Of a stretch of DNA of 64,000 bases, positions 21,745 through 32,952 are shown in pieces; positions within the stretch are counted from its first letter, which is position 1; each line of letters opens with the position of its first letter. The notes under the pieces were generated by a model that saw only the letters and a program-made list of their open reading frames with translations, did no database searches and was not told the DNA's origin. The DNA comes from Clytia hemisphaerica (Eukaryota; Cnidaria; Hydrozoa; Leptothecata; Clytiidae). Location of the stretch: positions 1-64,000 of the forward strand of contig CACVBU010000412.1 of NCBI GenBank assembly GCA_902728285.1. Reading direction: 5' to 3'. The translations under genes and the position numbers were made by a program.

Positions 21745-24640
21745 ATATTGATGATGCTGTTTGTTTCAGCTCGTCTCATCATAGTGTAGCCAGTCACGAG
21801 TGGTTCGTCGGGAACTGTAAAAAGATATTTATCCAGCTCAGTTTTGAATTTCAATTTCTTGCACCCAGTGAGATCCCTCAGACGTTTTGGCAGCGAGTTG
21901 AAAAGCCTTGGTCCTTGGACTTTAAAACTTGAGTATATGACTTTTTGCCAGGGTAGTCCGGCGGCGAAAAGGGCTTTTTTGCATCAACCCTTACAAGTAG
22001 TAAATATGGGTTTTTATTTTATTTTCTCATTATATGGTCCCTTGGGACCCCAAAACTGGTTTTTGCCAAGCTGGCAAAGGTGGGGAAAATTTTTTATGGG
22101 GGCTTGAAGGGGGTAGGGTCATTTTAGCCTAGGGGTCCTTAGAAAGTCGATTTTCGAAGTTCTCATTTAGCTAAAACTGATTGTACCATCAGATAGAGCT
22201 TGAAGAGTAGATCTCCAAAATGGGGTCATTTGTCTCATTTGGTGGACTTAGTCCCCCGGAATTGGCTGATACGTCTTCAAAAATGCAATATTTTATGCTG
22301 ACGTCAGCATTTTTGAGAGAATTTCCAGCGAAAGATACCACTTTTAACAGATGCGTCTCGAAGAGTACTATCGATTAGAGGGGTCATTTATAGGGTTTCC
22401 TAGGCTAGATCATGAGATATAAGAGTTTGAAATTTTGCTGACTCAGCAGAAAAGGGCCAAAAACGTTGAAAAACGCTGAGTCAGCAAAATTTCAAACTCA
22501 AATATCTCATGATCTAGCCTAGGAAACCCTATAAATGACCCCTCTAATCGATAGTACACTTCGAGACGCATCTGTTAAAATTGGTATCTTTCGCTGAAAA
22601 TTTTCTCAAAAATGCTGACGTCAGCACAAAATATTGCATTTTTGAAGACGTATCGGCCAATTCCGGGGGACTTAGTCCGCCAAATGAGACAAATGACCCC
22701 ATTTTGGAGATCTACTTTTCAAGCTCTATCTGATGGCACAATCAGTTTTAGCTAAATAAGAACTTCAAAAATCGACTTTCTAAGGACTCCCAGGCTAAAA
22801 TGACCCTACCCCCTTCAAGCCCCCATAAAAAATTTTCCCCGGCTTTGCCAGCTTGGCAAAAACTGGTTTTGGGGTCCCAAGGGACCATATGATGGGAAAA
22901 TAAAATAAAAACCCATATTTACTAATTGTAAGGGTGATCCTGGATCGCCGCCAGACTAGGGCCCCCTTTTCACTAGTGGTATGTGACATTTTCTTCCTTG
23001 TCTGGGATTGGCATAGAACGTGATTGTCCCAGGATTTGGGACAAGCTTCTCAATAATACACCAAGTGTATATGATAATATATCTTTCACGCCTTCTCTGC
23101 AGCGAAAACAGTTTTAATGTTTGTAGTCTTTCCCAATAGTTTTGGTTGTGTAGGTTTTTAATCCTCCTTATGAATGATTTTTGGAGATCTTCGATCTGCT
23201 GGATCAGATTAACTTCATTGGGTGACCATAGTTGAGAACAGTTGTCGATGTGTGGTATGACTAAAGACTTCCAAAGAGTGAGCATGACATCATGTTCTCT
23301 TGAGCTGAATGTTCTCAGAATCCAACCAATGAGTATCTGTACTTTTTCTACAATGGTTAGAATATGTTGGTTGAATTTCGCATCGTCTGACATGGTAACA
23401 CCAAGATCCCTTGTTGAAGATTTGGTTTGGATTATCTTTCCTTCACTTCACCTGTGAAATAACTGGTGGCTGGTCCGTTTCCATAATGGAGATGCTCGAA
23501 CTTTTTTCCATTTAACATCATTTTGTTTATGGTCGACCATTGATAAACATTGTTAAGGTCGTTTTGTAGGTGAAAACTGTCAATGTGTTTTGGATTCCTT
23601 TCTTTACTCGTGTGTCATCAGCAAAACTTGCAAGTTCTGCTTTGGTTGTCCCTTCATCAATGTCTGATATCATGATGATGAAGAATAATGGCCCAAGAAC
23701 CGATCCTTGAGGTACTCCTGAATTTTTGCCTGGTACGACTTGTGACCGTCTACAAATACTACTTGGTTTCTGTCTTGAAGAAATGACTTAATCCATTTAA
23801 GTAGTTTGTCTGTTATTCCAATAGATTTCAGTTTTGATAGCAGTATCCTGTGGTCGACTTTATCAAATGCTTTTGAAAAATCGAGATATACAGCATCTAC
23901 ATCCAATCCTTCTTCTAGTTTTGATAGGATACTGTCATAGTGGCTGAGTAATTGACTAAGGCATGATCGCCCTTCCTGGAAACCATGCTGTGTTGGGTTG
24001 AACAAGTCATTGTTGTTGATAAATTCGACTATCTTCTTTCGAACTATTTTTTCAAACACCTTGGTGAGATGGGACGTAAGTGATACTGGCCTGTAGTTAG
24101 ATGGCTCTCCTTGATCTCCACCCTTTGATATTGGTGTGATATGATTTCTTTTGTGAATCTCCTCTGTTACTCCATGGTTCAGACAGTTCCTCCAGAATAT
24201 TGCGAGTGGCTTGGCAAGTTCTTCTTTGCAATTTTTCAGCAAAATCGCAGGAAATCCATCAGGACCTGGAGCAGAGTTTGGTGACAATGTTGAGTTGCTT
24301 CAATGAAATCTTTTTCGTCAAAGTCTATGTCTTTTAGCACGTTTGGACATATTGTTGGATGAGTGACGTCATTTTCCGATGGTACACTGAAAACCGATGT
24401 GTATTGGTCTTGGAGTATATTAGCAATACGGTCAGCATCATATATCAAGGAATTATTTTTGTCACGCAGTGGTCCAACTTTGGATTTTGATTACGATGCT
24501 TTTTTTGCATATGCATAAAAAAATTTAGGATTGTTTTTTATTGATTTCTGTTGCCTTCCTTTCCTGGCTTTTCTTCTCTGATTCGTAGGATAGCTTTAGT
24601 TTAGTTTCAATGTCTATTAATTTTTGTTTGGATTTTGCAT
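21745..24640 (-). pseudogene. Degenerate CR1/Jockey-like LINE (RT and C-terminal region)
   Basis: On the minus strand, from 24640 downward: a linker with YADKxxxS-like words, then RT with NSAPGPDGFPAILLKNC, PISKGGDQGEPSNYRPVSLT, QHGFQEGRSC and LDFSKAFDKVDHRILL (24287-23670). The catalytic box after it is broken by frame changes. The post-RT part (23393-22956) has CSQLWSP and NYWERLQTLKLFSLQRRRER, and the tail (21930-21745) has QGPRLFNSLPKRLRDLTG. The endonuclease domain is missing. The foldback 21988-22934 splits the tail. Frameshifts near 24290, 23670 and 23000 show it is dead. Confidence 0.88.
21988..22934. mobile_element. 947-base foldback element inside the LINE
   Basis: The two halves are near-perfect inverted copies, from CCCTTACAAG at the left to TTGTAAGGG at the right, around a centre near 22458. 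Landmarks are ggtcccttgggaccccaaaa mirrored at about 22870 and the tgacgtcagcatttttgaga type segment mirrored at about 22610. It has no coding capacity. It splits the C-terminal coding region of the LINE, so it inserted after the LINE. Confidence 0.93.
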
Positions 24641-24654
24641 TTTTCATTGTATAT

Positions 24655-24657
24655 ATA

Positions 24658-24696
<39 letters not shown>

Positions 24697-25135
24697 CTGT
24701 CTAAAGAATTAGCATTAGCATCGGAGGTATTCATTTCCTACTTTTCTTTGCCCTGTGCAGTCCTCCCGTCGCGGCACGCCGAACCGGGTTCTCGGCCAAC
24801 TTACGATTCTATTCTTTTCAGTTTTTGTGTGATTTTTTCTATTTTTATGTAAGATTGTGTTTGTTACAAATGTTTGTTTCACCTGTAGTGTACGTGGATA
24901 GTGGTACAGGTGTCTTTCTGCCCTTTGTACTGTATTTTGTTGTAGTGTCTGTTTGTTGTCTGTTATTTATTTGGAAGCTGCTGGTCAGTTTCCTTTTTAC
25001 TATGTGTTCCGAAGGCGACGAGTGTGGGCCCTTAAACACGTGGAAAGTCACTATGCATCACAAGTCGGGGACTTCGGGTTTTGGTTTGTTTATGTATCTT
25101 TTTTTTTTTTTTTTTTGTTTTTTTTTTTTTTTAAA
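24655..25135 (-). repeat. Two long poly-T tracts, likely tails of minus-strand retrocopies
   Basis: A run of about 36 T, preceded by an AT dinucleotide run, ends at about 24697. A second broken T run lies at 25099-25131. Read on the minus strand these are A tails, suggesting one or two nested retrotransposed pieces. The body between them (24700-25100) matches nothing that I recognise; the first tail joins the degenerate LINE linker. Confidence 0.55.
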
Positions 25136-27030
25136 TTTATTTGATGTGTTTGCTTTTGTATTTGTCCCCATTTTGGTATGTAATTTTGATGAACTTCGGA
25201 AGTGTGTTTATCAAAAAAGTTTTTTGCAATTCATTGTTTCTCCACTATTACTTTTCTTCTATCTTTATTTGGATTAGGTTTTTCTTTCACATACCACTAT
25301 TTTAAATTCCTTTAACGTTTTGCTAAATTACCCTCTGTTTCGGAATGATTAAAAAATAAAAAATACCAAAAAAATCGTAAATACACACAATTAACAAAAA
25401 TATTCTTAACTTTTTTCGTTTTTATCAGTTTGAGTTATTTATATATCAATACTTTTCTTTTTCTAAAATGACAGATATTACATATCTTCACTATATATTT
25501 AATGAAATCAATTGGCTATCAGGCAAATTTCCAGGATTTGGAGCTGCTACTGTTTTTAATCAAAAGTTTCAGAATGTGCCTTAGGCTCGAAAAAAGCAGA
25601 CAGGAGGTCTGGGGCCTTGTGAACAGCCCAATCAACTGGTCCAGGACAGTCCTAGTGTGGTCTTTGGGGCAAAGCCCTAAGAAAATTATGCCTTTTCAGT
25701 GAGGCTGGAACTTCGATTTTTGAGGATTACGATTTTACCAGTTTTTTAGCGATTTTTGCCTCGCTAGCCCAAATCTCGTAACCTCTTTACCTTAAGGAAG
25801 ATCGAAATTAGAGTTTTTCAGCGTTACGAAAAAAACGCATTGCAGAAATTTTTTCATCTTTACAGGATCGATTCTCAACAACAAAATACATCTTTTGGTC
25901 TTTGGGTTTGTTTCTGACGTATTTTTTTCAAAGAATATCAATCACTTTCCTTTTCCCCTTGAGCGCGCGAGAAAAAAACGACTAGCTCGTTTTCGTGCGG
26001 GCGAATAAAGATGAGGCGGGAATCTTGCACTGAGGGTGCTTCTTAGTTTCCACCCTATTTTGCGCCTACGATAGAATGGTCCAAACACGGGGGTAGTCTA
26101 AATGATAAACTATGTCGTTCTGTAAGTGTTTATTTTCTGAGAGATACAAATAGTATATTTGAATATTATTAACTTATTTATTAGAGTATTTTTTAGCGCA
26201 AATTTAAATATACGGTTGAATAAAAAACGAATGATAACAGTTCTGTTTATTCCTCAAACCCCCGGGAAAAGTTTTTTTGCTGACTTAGCTATTTTACAAA
26301 TCTCGGAAAAGAACTCCCATAGGAATTCCGATACCTAACCCGATTGGTTAATTTCGGAACGGCTTCAAGAAAGTCATAATGGCAGTTAATTTTAAAAGTT
26401 TCTGAGGGAATGTGTGTAATTTATCGATGTTGATGGCTTGTTGATTCTTTAAAAAAAAAAGATAACAGGTATAGCTTTTTCTAATCCTGGAATATCGAGG
26501 TTCCAGCTACACTGCTTTTTGCGAAATTAAGTGCTATAGCTAATATCAAATATTTGAAAACATTTTTCACTAATTTACCTTTTTCCATAGCTAATTTTAT
26601 TTTTCATAAAGATTGAATTCCAAAACTCCATTAAAGATTCAGTTTCTGCTACCGTTATCCGGGGTAGTCTCTCAAAAACAAATAATACGGACCCCGGGCA
26701 CGCATCAAAAAAACCCCGGACTGTCCGGGGCATAGGCAGGGTCGTCTATCGAAGCAATCAATTAATTGGTTAATTATTGAAGTTATCAAAAGTAAAACAG
26801 TTATTGAGTTAAAGAGGTCAGTGACCCCCTCCCCCGCCAGTCAGTGACTAAATCCCCAGCTTCAAATATACTGTCTCCCGTTGAAAAAACACTTAACATT
26901 GAGAAAAAGGAAACAAAAAGAATACCTTGACCTTGATGACTGCTGTAGACTTCAAGTGTTTTGTAGCCTGGATCTGAACTCACTTTCACTTTCACTTTCT
27001 AAGTTTCCCTGAGTTCCAAAACGGATTTAG
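25136..27030. other. Gene-free stretch, nothing recognised with confidence
   Basis: No credible coding region. Around 26655-26745 the word CCCCGG and its variants recur (ccggggtagtct, accccgggcacgc, aaccccggactgtccgggg), which again suggests a self-repeating element. A similar gggggtagtct occurs at about 26090. Confidence 0.45.
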
Positions 27031-27323
27031 CAGATATCTAAGCCCGAAGGGCTAGATTTGCAACTTTAAGCTTTCTCCAGCAAAAAAAAGTGAAGCAAAA
27101 ATTTGACTTTTTAAATTTCGTGCCGATGGATAGGATCTAGCATTTTAATTGTTTTCGGAGCGCGAGATCAAAAAACGTAGGCGGCAAACGCTATTTCACA
27201 TCTCTCAAACCGGTGAAATTGCATATTTTAGTCACGTGACTCTGGTAGGAAATCCTTCCAAAGATGAGCTTCACTTTTTGAACAAAGCTGCAAATCTAGC
27301 CCTTCGGGCTTTACAGATATCTG
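27031..27323. mobile_element. 293-base inverted-repeat MITE
   Basis: The ends cagatatctaagcccgaagg and ccttcgggctttacagatatctg are inverted copies and continue through GGCTAGATTTGCA. The arms extend to a GTGAAG/CTTCAC pair. No coding capacity. Confidence 0.85.
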
Positions 27324-27761
27324 TGGTCCAGCTCTCTGCACCCATCCCGCCCGATCACGCCCAATACCACTTTGCCGACGCCCGTTCAAAACAAGAGCCG
27401 CAAAGACAACGCATTCCTTCGTTATAGCGTACCGGGAATGCCTCCGGCTTTTATTATTGTATAAGTTAAGATAATATATTCGATCTCTTAAAAAAAAATT
27501 GTATTTAAAGGCCGATTTACATTTAGCTAAGAAACACATGGTAAAACAAAAATTCCTTCGTTACAGAAATATTTCCTCAAAATGTCGTTAAGGGGGTAGT
27601 CATATGAGATTTTGAAAATTGGTGAAAAATTCATCAATTTCGGGATTTAGGGCTTTTTAGGATCCTTTATCCTTCCTGAACATACCCTGAAAATTTCAAG
27701 GCCGTAGCATAAATATCTGCCGATATATTGGGTTTCTTATGAGCCCTGGTATACAATTTTC

Positions 27762-27798
27762 TCCTTAGCAACGGGAAATCGCAATCCGTTGCTAGGGC
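27762..27798. other. Short hairpin
   Basis: The sequence ttagcaacggg, a 13-base loop and ccgttgctag form a stem of ten pairs. It lies 20 bases before an undetermined base (n at 27818). Function unknown. Confidence 0.6.
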
Positions 27799-27823
27799 CC
27801 TCATTTCTGTATGGCTGNGCAAC

Positions 27824-28189
27824 TTGCAAAAAGGTAAGAAGTTTCTTGAAGAGAGGCAAAGACATATTTTGATTGCTGATAGAGAAAAACACGGTTGGAA
27901 CGTTATAAGACATTATAGATCCGACGCACTTGCTGTCGATGAAGATGATGAAAAAAGGTTGGCAAGGTCTAGAAGGCAGGCCGATGTAGAAAGAAAAGGC
28001 AAGGAACAATCAAAAAAAAAATTTTCTACTCAAAATATACCTATGAAAAGAGATAACTCTAGAGACTACAGAGACAGGCTTTTCAATACTTATAGTACGA
28101 AAAATTTTTCTAATTTTAATAGGGCATGCTTTATATGTGGGAAGCAAGACCACCTACAGTACACTTGCCCAGACAGACACGGAAAGTGA
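27824..28189 (+). CDS. DIRS retroelement gag-like C-terminal fragment with zinc knuckle
   Basis: The frame encodes 121 residues: a charged, Lys/Arg-rich region and, near residues 102-115, a CCHC zinc knuckle (CFICGKQDHLQYTCP) of the kind that binds RNA in Gag proteins. The N-terminal part of the protein is missing: the frame starts next to an undetermined base at 27818 and the DNA before it belongs to another repeat. Its 3' end overlaps the RT frame by 53 bases in a different frame, suggesting ribosomal frameshifting or re-initiation. Confidence 0.8.
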   Translation: MQKGKKFLEERQRHILIADREKHGWNVIRHYRSDALAVDEDDEKRLARSRRQADVERKGKEQSKKKFSTQNIPMKRDNSRDYRDRLFNTYSTKNFSNFNRACFICGKQDHLQYTCPDRHGK

Positions 28190-30119
28190 GAACACTAACT
28201 TTGAGGTTTGTTCGTCCGAGCTTAGCGACAAAATTTGTGTAGTTGGGAGATTGAAAAAACATTCTGATTTTTGGAGAAATACATTAAAAGCTCCATCTTT
28301 TGTACAAAACATTATCGATTTCGGTTACGTAATACCTTTTAACGAATTCCCAAAAGAGTTTTGCGAAAAGAACAATGCAAGCAGTTTAAAACACAAAGAC
28401 TTTGTAGACGAGGCAATTTTGAAACTTTTGAAAAACAAATGTATTTCAGAACTCAAAAACGTGCCAAAATTTTGCAATCCTCTTACTGTGGCAGAAAATA
28501 AAGGAAAACTGAGGCTAGTAATCGACTTGAGGAACATAAACGATCACGTCGTAAAACACAAATTTCAATACGAAGACTTGCACACACTTTCAGAAACTAT
28601 GAACAAAAACGATTTCTTTACTACCTTCGACCTAAAAACAGGTTATTATCACATCGACATTCACCCTGAACAACAAAAATTTCTAGGCTTTCAATGGACA
28701 TTCAAAGACAATTCAACAAGATATTTTCAATTCGTAGTACTCCCAATGGGATTGTCAACAGCATGCTATGTTTTTACAAAAGTTCTTAGACCATTCGTGA
28801 GCAAATGGCGAGGTCAAGGTATCAAAGCTATAATCTATCTAGACGATGGCATACTGAGCGGGAAATCACAAAAGGAAACCAGCGAGGCTTCAGATATTGC
28901 CAGAAGAGATATAGAGAACAGTGGCTTAGTTTTGAACTTAGAAAAATCCGATTTTAACCCGCGGCAAGAAGGTCAATGGTTAGGCACCGTGATCAACACA
29001 AAAGTAATGAAATTTTTTGTACCTAAAAACAAAGTTAACAGTTTACTACAAAGGATAAATACGGCTCTTTCGCAAGCTTTGGTCTGCGCCAAACAACTAT
29101 CATATATCGCAGGACACCTTTCTTCAATGCACGCCGCAATAGGACCAAGCACGCGAATGTTTACTAGAGGGATCTACCGCGACATCGAGAGCAGAATTTC
29201 ATGGTATAATTTTTTCGAGCCTTCCACAGACACAAAAAGCGAACTTAAATTTTGGTCAAAAAATCTTAAAAACCACGATGGTTATTCTATGAAACACAGC
29301 CCAGCTCATACAAAGGTGATTTTTTCAGACGCAAGCGACTCAGGCTTTGGAGGTTTTGTATGCGAAAGATTGAACAGAAAGGTTTGCGCAGGGAGTTTTT
29401 CGTCTTTAGAGTCATCATCAAGCTCAACTTACAGAGAACTCTTAGCAATAAAATATGTGCTTCAAAGTTTTTCACGATTCTTGACAGGAGAAACAATACA
29501 GATTAACACAGACAATCAAAACGCTTCAAGAATTTTAACTATAGGAAGTACAAAAACAGATTTGCATCAACTATCTCTTGATATTTTTCATTTAACAACG
29601 AAAAACGACATCATTTTAAGTCCTAAGTGGATTCCTCGAGAAGAAAACGAACTTGCCGATTATCTCACTCACGTTAACGATTCAGACAATTGGTCAGTCA
29701 ATCATTCGTGTTTTCAATTTATCTCTCGTCATTTCGGACCTTTCACAATAGACCGCTTTGCAGATAATAACAATTCGAAACTTAAAAGATTCAATTCCAA
29801 ATTTTATTGCCCAGGGACAGAAAACGTAAACGCATTCACAGAAGATTGGAGCAAAGATAATAATTGGCTATGTCCCCCTATTTCTCTTGTGGGTTCTACA
29901 ATAAAACATCTCAAATTATGCAAGGCTAGTGGAACTCTTTTGGTGCCTGTCTGGAGATCCGCTTATTTTTGGCCAATATTATTCCCTAATGGAATTCAAA
30001 TGGCTTCATTTATTAAAGACTTCAAGATTGTAAAACCATTTTTTATTTCAAACAAAAGTAACATTTTTCATGGTTATACCAGATTCGATTGTATTGCGTT
30101 AAAAGTTTCATTTTCGTAG
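28137..30119 (+). CDS. DIRS/Ngaro-type reverse transcriptase-RNase H polyprotein
   Basis: A single frame of 660 residues. The RT domain begins near residue 95 (KCISELKNVPKFCNPL), with LRLVIDLRNIN, the QFVVLPMGLSTA motif and the catalytic box IIYLDDG. RNase H follows with its acidic residues in order: FSDASDSGFGG, YRELLAI, NTDNQNA and REENELADYL. After it comes FGPFTIDRFADNNN and a segment ending LVPVWRSAYFWP, a C-terminal region typical of DIRS-like elements that resembles a methyltransferase-related domain in the family. No stop or frameshift interrupts it, so it copies RNA into DNA in principle. No aspartic protease or DDE integrase is present, as expected for this order. Confidence 0.93.
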   Translation: MGSKTTYSTLAQTDTESENTNFEVCSSELSDKICVVGRLKKHSDFWRNTLKAPSFVQNIIDFGYVIPFNEFPKEFCEKNNASSLKHKDFVDEAILKLLKNKCISELKNVPKFCNPLTVAENKGKLRLVIDLRNINDHVVKHKFQYEDLHTLSETMNKNDFFTTFDLKTGYYHIDIHPEQQKFLGFQWTFKDNSTRYFQFVVLPMGLSTACYVFTKVLRPFVSKWRGQGIKAIIYLDDGILSGKSQKETSEASDIARRDIENSGLVLNLEKSDFNPRQEGQWLGTVINTKVMKFFVPKNKVNSLLQRINTALSQALVCAKQLSYIAGHLSSMHAAIGPSTRMFTRGIYRDIESRISWYNFFEPSTDTKSELKFWSKNLKNHDGYSMKHSPAHTKVIFSDASDSGFGGFVCERLNRKVCAGSFSSLESSSSSTYRELLAIKYVLQSFSRFLTGETIQINTDNQNASRILTIGSTKTDLHQLSLDIFHLTTKNDIILSPKWIPREENELADYLTHVNDSDNWSVNHSCFQFISRHFGPFTIDRFADNNNSKLKRFNSKFYCPGTENVNAFTEDWSKDNNWLCPPISLVGSTIKHLKLCKASGTLLVPVWRSAYFWPILFPNGIQMASFIKDFKIVKPFFISNKSNIFHGYTRFDCIALKVSFS

Positions 30120-30451
30120 CAAATTATCTTTTTAATAGCTATCGTTTCGTGTTAAGAATCAATTGCATACTATAATTAACCAAACGGTGATTAACTTTTT
30201 TCTTTTATCTACCCTTTTATCTTTTACCTTTTACGTTCACTTGTTACGACTTTAATTAATATGACAACACTAAAAAATATAAGTAAGACACTTATTTTGA
30301 CTTGTACTAACACAGAATAGTAGAAGAGAAGAGACAACGCGACTCTGCTTGAGGTAAAAAATTTGTATTTTTTAGATTGGTATACTGAAATAAAATAAGA
30401 GAAATTTAAAGCTAGCTACACTTACAAACGTTTAAAAACAATTATTACTGA
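30120..30451. other. DIRS element spacer before the tandem array
   Basis: AT-rich DNA between the RT frame and the 48-base array. It holds no gene that I can see. Confidence 0.5.
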
Positions 30452-30787
30452 GAGCATGAAAAGGCAATAAGGCCTAAGTTTCGTAGTATGGAAAGCTGAG
30501 AGCATGTAAAGGCAAGAAGGCCTAAGTTCCGTAGTATGGAAAGCTAAGAGCATGTAAAGGCAAGAAGGCCTAAGTTCCGTAGTATGGAAAGCTGAGAGCA
30601 TGAAAAGGCAAGAAGGCCTAAGTTCCGTAGTATGGAAAGCTGAGAGCATGAAAAGGCAAGAAGGCCTAAGTTCCGTAGTACGGAAAGCTGAGAGCATAAA
30701 GAGGCAAGAAGGCCTAAGTTCCGTAGTATGGAAAGCTGAGAGCATGAAGAGGCAAATACGACCTAGGTACCGTAGTATGGTAACATC
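30452..30787. repeat. Seven tandem copies of a 48-base unit
   Basis: Copies start at 30452, 30500, 30548, 30596, 30644, 30692 and 30740. Each contains GAGCATG, AAGGCAAGAAGGCCTAAG and TCCGTAGTATGGAAAGCT. As 48 is a multiple of three, several frames stay open on both strands (16-residue repeats), but no upstream start or family supports coding. It lies between the RT and recombinase genes of the retroelement. Confidence 0.95.
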
Positions 30788-30872
30788 GAACATTAAATCA
30801 AATCGAACTTAATACGAGTTTCTAACTAGAATTAAAAGATACGAGCATCTTTAGATTGTGTAACAGTTTTTC

Positions 30873-31895
30873 ATGTCCTTAGAGATTTTCGTTTTAGACA
30901 CAAAATCCTGGTGGAATCAGTCATTTGAGAACACAGAACTTAACAACCTCAAATACTCGCTAACGACGGTGCTCGAAGCTTCACACGCAAAATCAACAAA
31001 CGATAAATACTCCAAAGCCTGGCAAAAATGGATAGAATGGACATCAACAAAACCAGAAATTCAAGCAATACCAGCAAAACCACTCGACGTCGCTCTTTAT
31101 CTTAACCACCTGAGACTCACCAGATCAACGAAAGGATCAGTCATTTCCGCATTCTACGGTATCCGATGGGCTCATATTATGGCAGGATTAAATTCTCCAA
31201 CCGAAGACCCATTCCTACAGTCAGTCCTTGAAGGATGTTCAAGACTCACAGCAACCCCAAAGGAAAAAATGGAACCATTAGAACCAGAAGTAATCAGAAA
31301 GCTAGTCGACAAATACAGAGAAGACCACACAATTCCAAATCTTCGATTCTTAGTACTTGCGACGATAGGTTTCACCGGATTCATGAGAGTAGAGGAAATT
31401 CTGGAATTGAAACTCGGAGACGTACGCATCAAACCCGACAGGTTAGAAATTATCGTAGAAAAGTCAAAGAATGACCAACATCATGAAGGTAACAAAATTC
31501 CAATTGCTAGATTGAACTCGAAGTACTGCCCAGTTAATATCTTTGAAGAATTTTTGCAAAAAGCCGAACTTGATATTTCAAAGGACAAACAATGTTATTT
31601 AATCCCAAGAATTTTCAAATGCAAAAAAGGCCACAGAGTTTCCAAGACTTTAGGGTTCGGTTATTCTAGAGCAAGAGAGATTTTCTTGAAATTTGTCACT
31701 CCTTTTAAAGAAGAAGGTGTTCGGTACGGTTTGCACGGTTTGAGATCAGGCGGAGCCTCGGCCGCAGCCAACAACGGAGTAAGCGACAGATTGATATCAA
31801 AACACGGACGTTGGAAATCCGAAAAAGCCAGAGACGGTTATATCAAAGATAGTATGGCCACTAGAATGAGTATTTCTAAATCCTTAGGCTTGTGA
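30873..31895 (+). CDS. DIRS/Ngaro-type tyrosine recombinase
   Basis: The 340-residue frame is an intact tyrosine recombinase. An N-terminal SAM-like DNA-binding half (about 30-130, TNDKYSKAWQKWIEWTS) precedes the catalytic half. The catalytic residues are visible: Arg in GFMRVEEI, the HGLR pair in YGLHGLRSGG, HGRW, and the nucleophile Tyr in ARDGYIKD. The enzyme would integrate a circular DNA copy of the element without target duplication. It follows the RT frame on the same strand, which is the gene order of Ngaro/PAT-type elements. Intact motifs suggest recent activity. Confidence 0.94.
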   Translation: MSLEIFVLDTKSWWNQSFENTELNNLKYSLTTVLEASHAKSTNDKYSKAWQKWIEWTSTKPEIQAIPAKPLDVALYLNHLRLTRSTKGSVISAFYGIRWAHIMAGLNSPTEDPFLQSVLEGCSRLTATPKEKMEPLEPEVIRKLVDKYREDHTIPNLRFLVLATIGFTGFMRVEEILELKLGDVRIKPDRLEIIVEKSKNDQHHEGNKIPIARLNSKYCPVNIFEEFLQKAELDISKDKQCYLIPRIFKCKKGHRVSKTLGFGYSRAREIFLKFVTPFKEEGVRYGLHGLRSGGASAAANNGVSDRLISKHGRWKSEKARDGYIKDSMATRMSISKSLGL

Positions 31896-31942
31896 TTATT
31901 ACTTATTTTCTTTATCTACCACCTACCATTCTTTTTTCCACT

Positions 31943-32027
31943 CGGAACCACAAGACAATGCCTTTCAACGAAACAAATGTGTCAGTTTATTGGGAGGGGT
32001 TTGATTGTGAGTAAGATTAGGCAGGAA
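31943..32027 (+). repeat. Split direct repeat, copy B1 of the DIRS-type element
   Basis: This 85-base sequence (from CGGAACCACAAGACAATGCC to GATTAGGCAGGAA) is repeated exactly at 32868-32952. It starts 47 bases after the recombinase stop. Position and identity fit the B repeat of an A1-genes-B1-A2-B2 arrangement. Confidence 0.9.
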
Positions 32028-32867
32028 ATTAAATTTCCGACGTTCGAAGATAGTTGGAAATTGTTTTCCTTCCGTTTCTATGCGAACATGTTTTCTACGC
32101 ATGCGTAAGCATGGAGTCTGGGACTATTCAAAAGGGCTGACAAGCCGTGTGTAGATCACTCGGTCTTTCGACTCTGGTTAGCATACTTAGCAAATATTTG
32201 CGACCATTTCAATTATATCCAATTTTTTCTTTCTTCATGTTTACATCAATACGTGACAAAGGACAAAAAGCAACAAAAGAATGTCATCAATACCATCGAA
32301 CAAGCGCCAAGACCACAAAAAAGAAGAAATTTTATATATATATATATATATTTTTTTTTTGTCAGTTATAAAACTTGTTATATTTATTTGGATGGAACTT
32401 CGGTTTGGCGCAACAGTTTTCTCTTGCACGTTCTCTACGTTTGGCTCCTCAGAGAACACCTTGTTTCGCTATTTAGGGCAAGAGTTTTTCACCTGATGCA
32501 TCAGGACTATCACAAAAGATCAGTCCTCATCCATAGGGGTTAAAATTTTAATCGTATAAATATTTTTTAAGTCAATTATAAGAAAATTCTCTATTAGGGA
32601 AGGAACAACTTACTATCCAACATCGTGTAACATTTCGGAATATCGACAACGCGATTATCAGCCCAAAACTTTTCCCGGCGAGATATGCCAAAACACAGAT
32701 GCTTGCCGACTACGTGCCAAGAAAAGAGACACACAAGAAACGATTGCACGGCCATCGACCAACTACTTACGCGACCAACCCATAATATAAATGATAACTC
32801 AAACTAGTTATTATTAATTTTTATATTATATAATTATATATACTAGAAACATGTAACCACTGCTAAC
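32028..32867 (+). repeat. Putative A2 segment of the split direct repeats
   Basis: The 840 bases between B1 and B2 should equal the missing 5' A1 segment in a complete element. It contains an AT dinucleotide run followed by a T tract at about 32334-32360. No match to it is found upstream of the gag fragment, so the 5' end of this copy is absent. Confidence 0.65.
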
Positions 32868-32952
32868 CGGAACCACAAGACAATGCCTTTCAACGAAACA
32901 AATGTGTCAGTTTATTGGGAGGGGTTTGATTGTGAGTAAGATTAGGCAGGAA
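32868..32952 (+). repeat. Split direct repeat, copy B2; 3' end of the DIRS-type element
   Basis: Exact copy of 31943-32027. The sequence diverges immediately after AGGCAGGAA, so this marks the 3' boundary of the element. Confidence 0.9.

Noticed and set aside
23242-23457. Plus-strand frame of 71 codons
   Set aside because: It is the reverse strand of the LINE coding region.
24825-25277. 150-codon hydrophobic frame
   Set aside because: It is composed of T-rich DNA over a poly-T tract, which gives runs of Phe; low-complexity chance frame.
27149-27427. 92-codon plus-strand frame
   Set aside because: It spans a MITE arm and its border, with no recognisable domain.
30452-30787. CRISPR array
   Set aside because: The units are contiguous with no unique spacers, and this is an animal genome; it is a plain tandem repeat.
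30422-30793. 123-codon minus-strand frame
   Set aside because: It is the 48-base tandem array read in one frame; no start context or family supports a protein.
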